Shown here piece after piece: positions 62,201 to 64,000 of a stretch of 64,000 bases of DNA. The position numbers were made by a program, and so were the translations under genes. Origin of the DNA: Bradyrhizobium sp. CB1015 (GTDB taxonomy: Bacteria; Pseudomonadota; Alphaproteobacteria; Rhizobiales; Xanthobacteraceae); contig NZ_CP104174.1 of the NCBI RefSeq assembly GCF_025200925.1, forward strand, positions 186,001 through 250,000, written 5' to 3'. The notes under the pieces are model-generated. The model worked only from the letters and a program-made list of their open reading frames with translations. It searched no databases and had not been told where the DNA came from. Position 1 is the first letter of the stretch, and each line of letters opens with the position of its first letter.

Positions 62201-62518
62201 ATGGCAGCGAAAGCGGATCAGCGCGGAAATAGCCGGGTTATTTTCGAGCGCGGGTTTTCGGCCCAGATGATGGGTATCGACGGCACCTGGCGGCGCGACT
62301 GCACCATGGAGGACGTCTCCGAGACCGGCGCCAAGCTGACGATCGACGGGTCGGTCGAAGGCCTGCATTTGAAGGAATTCTTTCTCCTGCTGTCGTCCAC
62401 GGGGCTCGCCTACCGGCGTTGCGAACTGGCCTGGGTCAATGGCGACCAGATCGGTGTCAATTTCCTGAAAGTGGGCGACAAGAAGAAGAAGGTACGTTCC
62501 ACAGCCGTTGGGGCGTGA
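62201..62518 (+). CDS. PilZ-domain protein
   Basis: 105 residues. A single PilZ-like domain: RVIFERGFSAQMMGIDGTWRRDCTMEDVSETGAKL (RxxxR-like c-di-GMP region; D/NxSxxG as EDVSETG) and a basic tail (KKKK). It would bind cyclic-di-GMP. The canonical RxxxR is incomplete, with RVIFER read as the candidate. Confidence 0.78.
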   Translation: MAAKADQRGNSRVIFERGFSAQMMGIDGTWRRDCTMEDVSETGAKLTIDGSVEGLHLKEFFLLLSSTGLAYRRCELAWVNGDQIGVNFLKVGDKKKKVRSTAVGA

Positions 62519-62636
62519 CGGCAACACCCGTCGTACAACCGTCACGGCGGGTGGTTAAGGCGGTCGAGATGCGGTGCGGCAGATCGAGCCTCGTGTTAGG
62601 ATTGCTGCGATCGCGAAAGGTCCGAGAAGGGGAAGG

Positions 62637-63359
62637 ATGTCCGTCAAACCGACCAAAGCCATGGTGCTCGCCGCAGGGTTTGGCCTGCGCATGCGCCCCC
62701 TGACGGACAAGATGCCGAAGCCGATGGTGCCGGTCGCGGGCCAGCCGCTGCTCGACCACGTGCTCGACAAGCTCGGCCAGGCCGGCGTGACCGAGGCCGT
62801 GGTCAACGTGCATTACCTGCCGGACCAGATCATCGATCACGTCGCATCGCGCCGGCTTCCGCGCGTGACCATCTCCGACGAACGCGACCAGGTGCTCGGC
62901 ACCGGCGGCGGCGTGGTCAAGGCGCTGCCGCTGCTCGGCGATGCGCCGTTCTTTCACGTCAATTCCGACACGCTATGGATCGACGGCGTGCGCTCGAACC
63001 TCTTGCGGCTCGCCGAAAACTTCGATCCTGATCGAATGGACATCCTGCTCCTGATGGCGCCGACCGCGACCAGCATCGGCTATGGCGGCCGCGGCGATTA
63101 CGGCATGCTGCCCGACGGTGCCTTGCGCAAGCGCAAGGAGAAGGAGGTCGTTCCGTTCGTCTATGCCGGCGCCGCGATCATGTCGCCGGCGATCTTTGCG
63201 GATGCGCCTGCGGGCGAATTCTCGCTGACGAAGATGTTCGACGGCGCCGAGGAGCAGGAGCGGCTGTTCGGCCTGCGCCTCGACGGCGTCTGGATGCATG
63301 TCGGCACGCCCGATGCCGTGCACGCCGCGGAAGAGGCGTTTTTGGAGAGCGTGGCGTAG
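62637..63359 (+). CDS. murU: N-acetylmuramate-1-phosphate uridylyltransferase MurU-like
   Basis: 240 residues. Nucleotidyltransferase fold: AMVLAAGFGLRMRPLTDKMPKPMVPVAG (GxGxRxxP...K), GTGGGVVKALPLLG, VNSDTLW (Asp). It converts MurNAc-1-P to UDP-MurNAc, bypassing MurA. Start ATG 62637 with AAGGGGAAGG; ATG-like starts further upstream are unneeded. Confidence 0.88.
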   Translation: MSVKPTKAMVLAAGFGLRMRPLTDKMPKPMVPVAGQPLLDHVLDKLGQAGVTEAVVNVHYLPDQIIDHVASRRLPRVTISDERDQVLGTGGGVVKALPLLGDAPFFHVNSDTLWIDGVRSNLLRLAENFDPDRMDILLLMAPTATSIGYGGRGDYGMLPDGALRKRKEKEVVPFVYAGAAIMSPAIFADAPAGEFSLTKMFDGAEEQERLFGLRLDGVWMHVGTPDAVHAAEEAFLESVA

Positions 63360-63385
63360 GGCGCTCTCGCTCCTGCCTCGGTGCC

Positions 63386-63472
63386 GTAGCCCGGATGGAG
63401 CGTAGCGTAATCCGGGGCCTCTCTCGCCGTGGAGAGACCATCCCGGATTGCGCTGCGCTCCATCCGGGCTAC
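63386..63472. repeat. Dispersed repeat, GTAGCCCGGATGGAGCG type
   Basis: GTAGCCCGGATGGAGCG left and CGCTCCATCCGGGCTAC right, with TAATCCGGG / CCCGGATTG and CTCTC / GAGAG inside. Same family as 43385-43419 and 52338-52424. Confidence 0.8.
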
Positions 63473-63541
63473 GAACCTCGGCGAACAGCGGGGACGACTC
63501 CTCCTCCACCAATGACCATTCGACTCCACCTCCCTATATTG

Positions 63542-63560
63542 CCTGATCCTTCGAATCAGG
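63542..63560. promoter_or_regulatory. Inverted repeat CCTGAT-N7-ATCAGG before addB
   Basis: Perfect 6-bp arms 6 bases before the addB start. It may be a regulatory operator or hairpin at the 5' end of the message. Weak evidence. Confidence 0.35.
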
Positions 63561-63566
63561 CGGCCC

Positions 63567-64000
63567 ATGCGCGTTTTCAGCGTTCCCATCTCAGTTCCCT
63601 TCCTGCGCACGGTCGTCACGGCCCTGCTCGACGGGCGGCTGGTCGAGGGGTTCGAGGCGCGCAAGGAACCGGCGCGGCTGGCTGATGCCACGCTGTATTT
63701 GCCGACGCGGCGCGCCATGCGGGTCGTGCGCGAGATCTTCCTCGACGAGATGAAGGCGGATGCCGTCGTGCTGCCGCGCATCGTCGCGCTCGGCGATATC
63801 GACGAGGACGAACTCGCTTTCGCGGGCGAAAGCGAACAGTTTTCCGGGACCGCGCCGCTCGACATTCCGCCGCGCTTGGGCGAGCTCGAACGGCGGCTGA
63901 CGCTGGCGCAGCTCGTCGCCGCCTGGGCCAAGGGCCCGGTGCTGGCGCCACTGGTGGTCGGCGGCCCCGCCTCGACGCTGGCGCTGGCTTCCGATCTCGC
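63567..64000 (+). CDS. addB: Double-strand break repair protein AddB, N-terminal part
   Basis: 144 residues visible, cut by the right edge. MRVFSVPISVPFLRTVVTALLDGRLVEGF, then ATLYLPTRRAMRVVREIFLDEM, PRIVALGDIDEDEL and RLGELERRLTLAQLVAAW, the conserved opening of alphaproteobacterial AddB, the nuclease-helicase partner of AddA. It has no stop in the window. A gene order murU-addB-addA is common in alphaproteobacteria. Confidence 0.9.
   Translation, partial: MRVFSVPISVPFLRTVVTALLDGRLVEGFEARKEPARLADATLYLPTRRAMRVVREIFLDEMKADAVVLPRIVALGDIDEDELAFAGESEQFSGTAPLDIPPRLGELERRLTLAQLVAAWAKGPVLAPLVVGGPASTLALASDL

Overview
The window is a high-GC alphaproteobacterial chromosome segment, most likely from Bradyrhizobium or a close relative. 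The main support is a Fur-family Irr with an N-terminal GCPWHD heme-regulatory motif, a second Fur/Mur-type regulator almost certainly of the Bradyrhizobium type, a DivL-like kinase with tyrosine at the phospho-acceptor site, and more than a dozen copies of the short palindromic intergenic repeats typical of that genus. Almost everything is core chromosome. I saw no insertion sequence, prophage, CRISPR array or tRNA/rRNA gene.

Layout. 1-7.4 kb: end of ffh, then rpsP-rimM-trmD-rplS, leuC and leuD with small secreted and hypothetical proteins between. 7.5-14 kb: a glycosyltransferase, a DUF6455 protein, a small accessory-looking module (lactonase-like hydrolase and AraC regulator, divergent from an SDR) flanked by a duplicated 81-bp gene end, then HAD and CitE-like genes and a carbonic anhydrase. 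14-25 kb: tsaB-rimI-fur, a HAD gene, miaB-phoH-ybeY-corC-lnt, a PraR-like regulator, an M20 peptidase and trmB. 25-37 kb: DUF2336 gene, then rimP-nusA-ylxR-infB-rbfA-truB-rpsO-pnp, the transcription/translation operon, with several RNA hairpins. 37-47 kb: katG/oxyR divergent pair, a pair of paralogous secreted proteins (one frameshifted), a GST, then fabI-fabB-fabA opposite irr. 47-53 kb: miscellaneous genes (SH3 protein, hydroxyacid dehydrogenase, DUF3303, MoeB-like, a degenerate trypsin-like protein), then mutM. 53-64 kb: ubiE-ubiB-coaBC-dut, divL-tsaE/amgK, PilZ, murU and the start of addB.

How genes work together. trmD, miaB, tsaB, tsaE, trmB and truB modify tRNA; rimM, rimP, rbfA, ybeY and rimI serve the ribosome. 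Fur/Mur at 15.4 kb probably represses irr at 46.5 kb, where a three-hexamer TGCATC-like site overlaps the promoter. OxyR sits opposite its likely target katG. The phosphotransferase half of TsaE-AmgK plus MurU make a peptidoglycan-sugar recycling route.

The most notable finding is at 55.75-57.26 kb. CoaBC, the coenzyme A biosynthesis enzyme, carries an N-terminal FitA-type ribbon-helix-helix antitoxin domain. Two 17-bp palindromes built from FitA-like half-sites lie immediately upstream and overlap a candidate promoter. This suggests an autoregulated CoA-synthesis operon in which the enzyme is its own repressor. Five helically phased GGCAA repeats between the AraC and SDR genes are a second clear regulatory signal.
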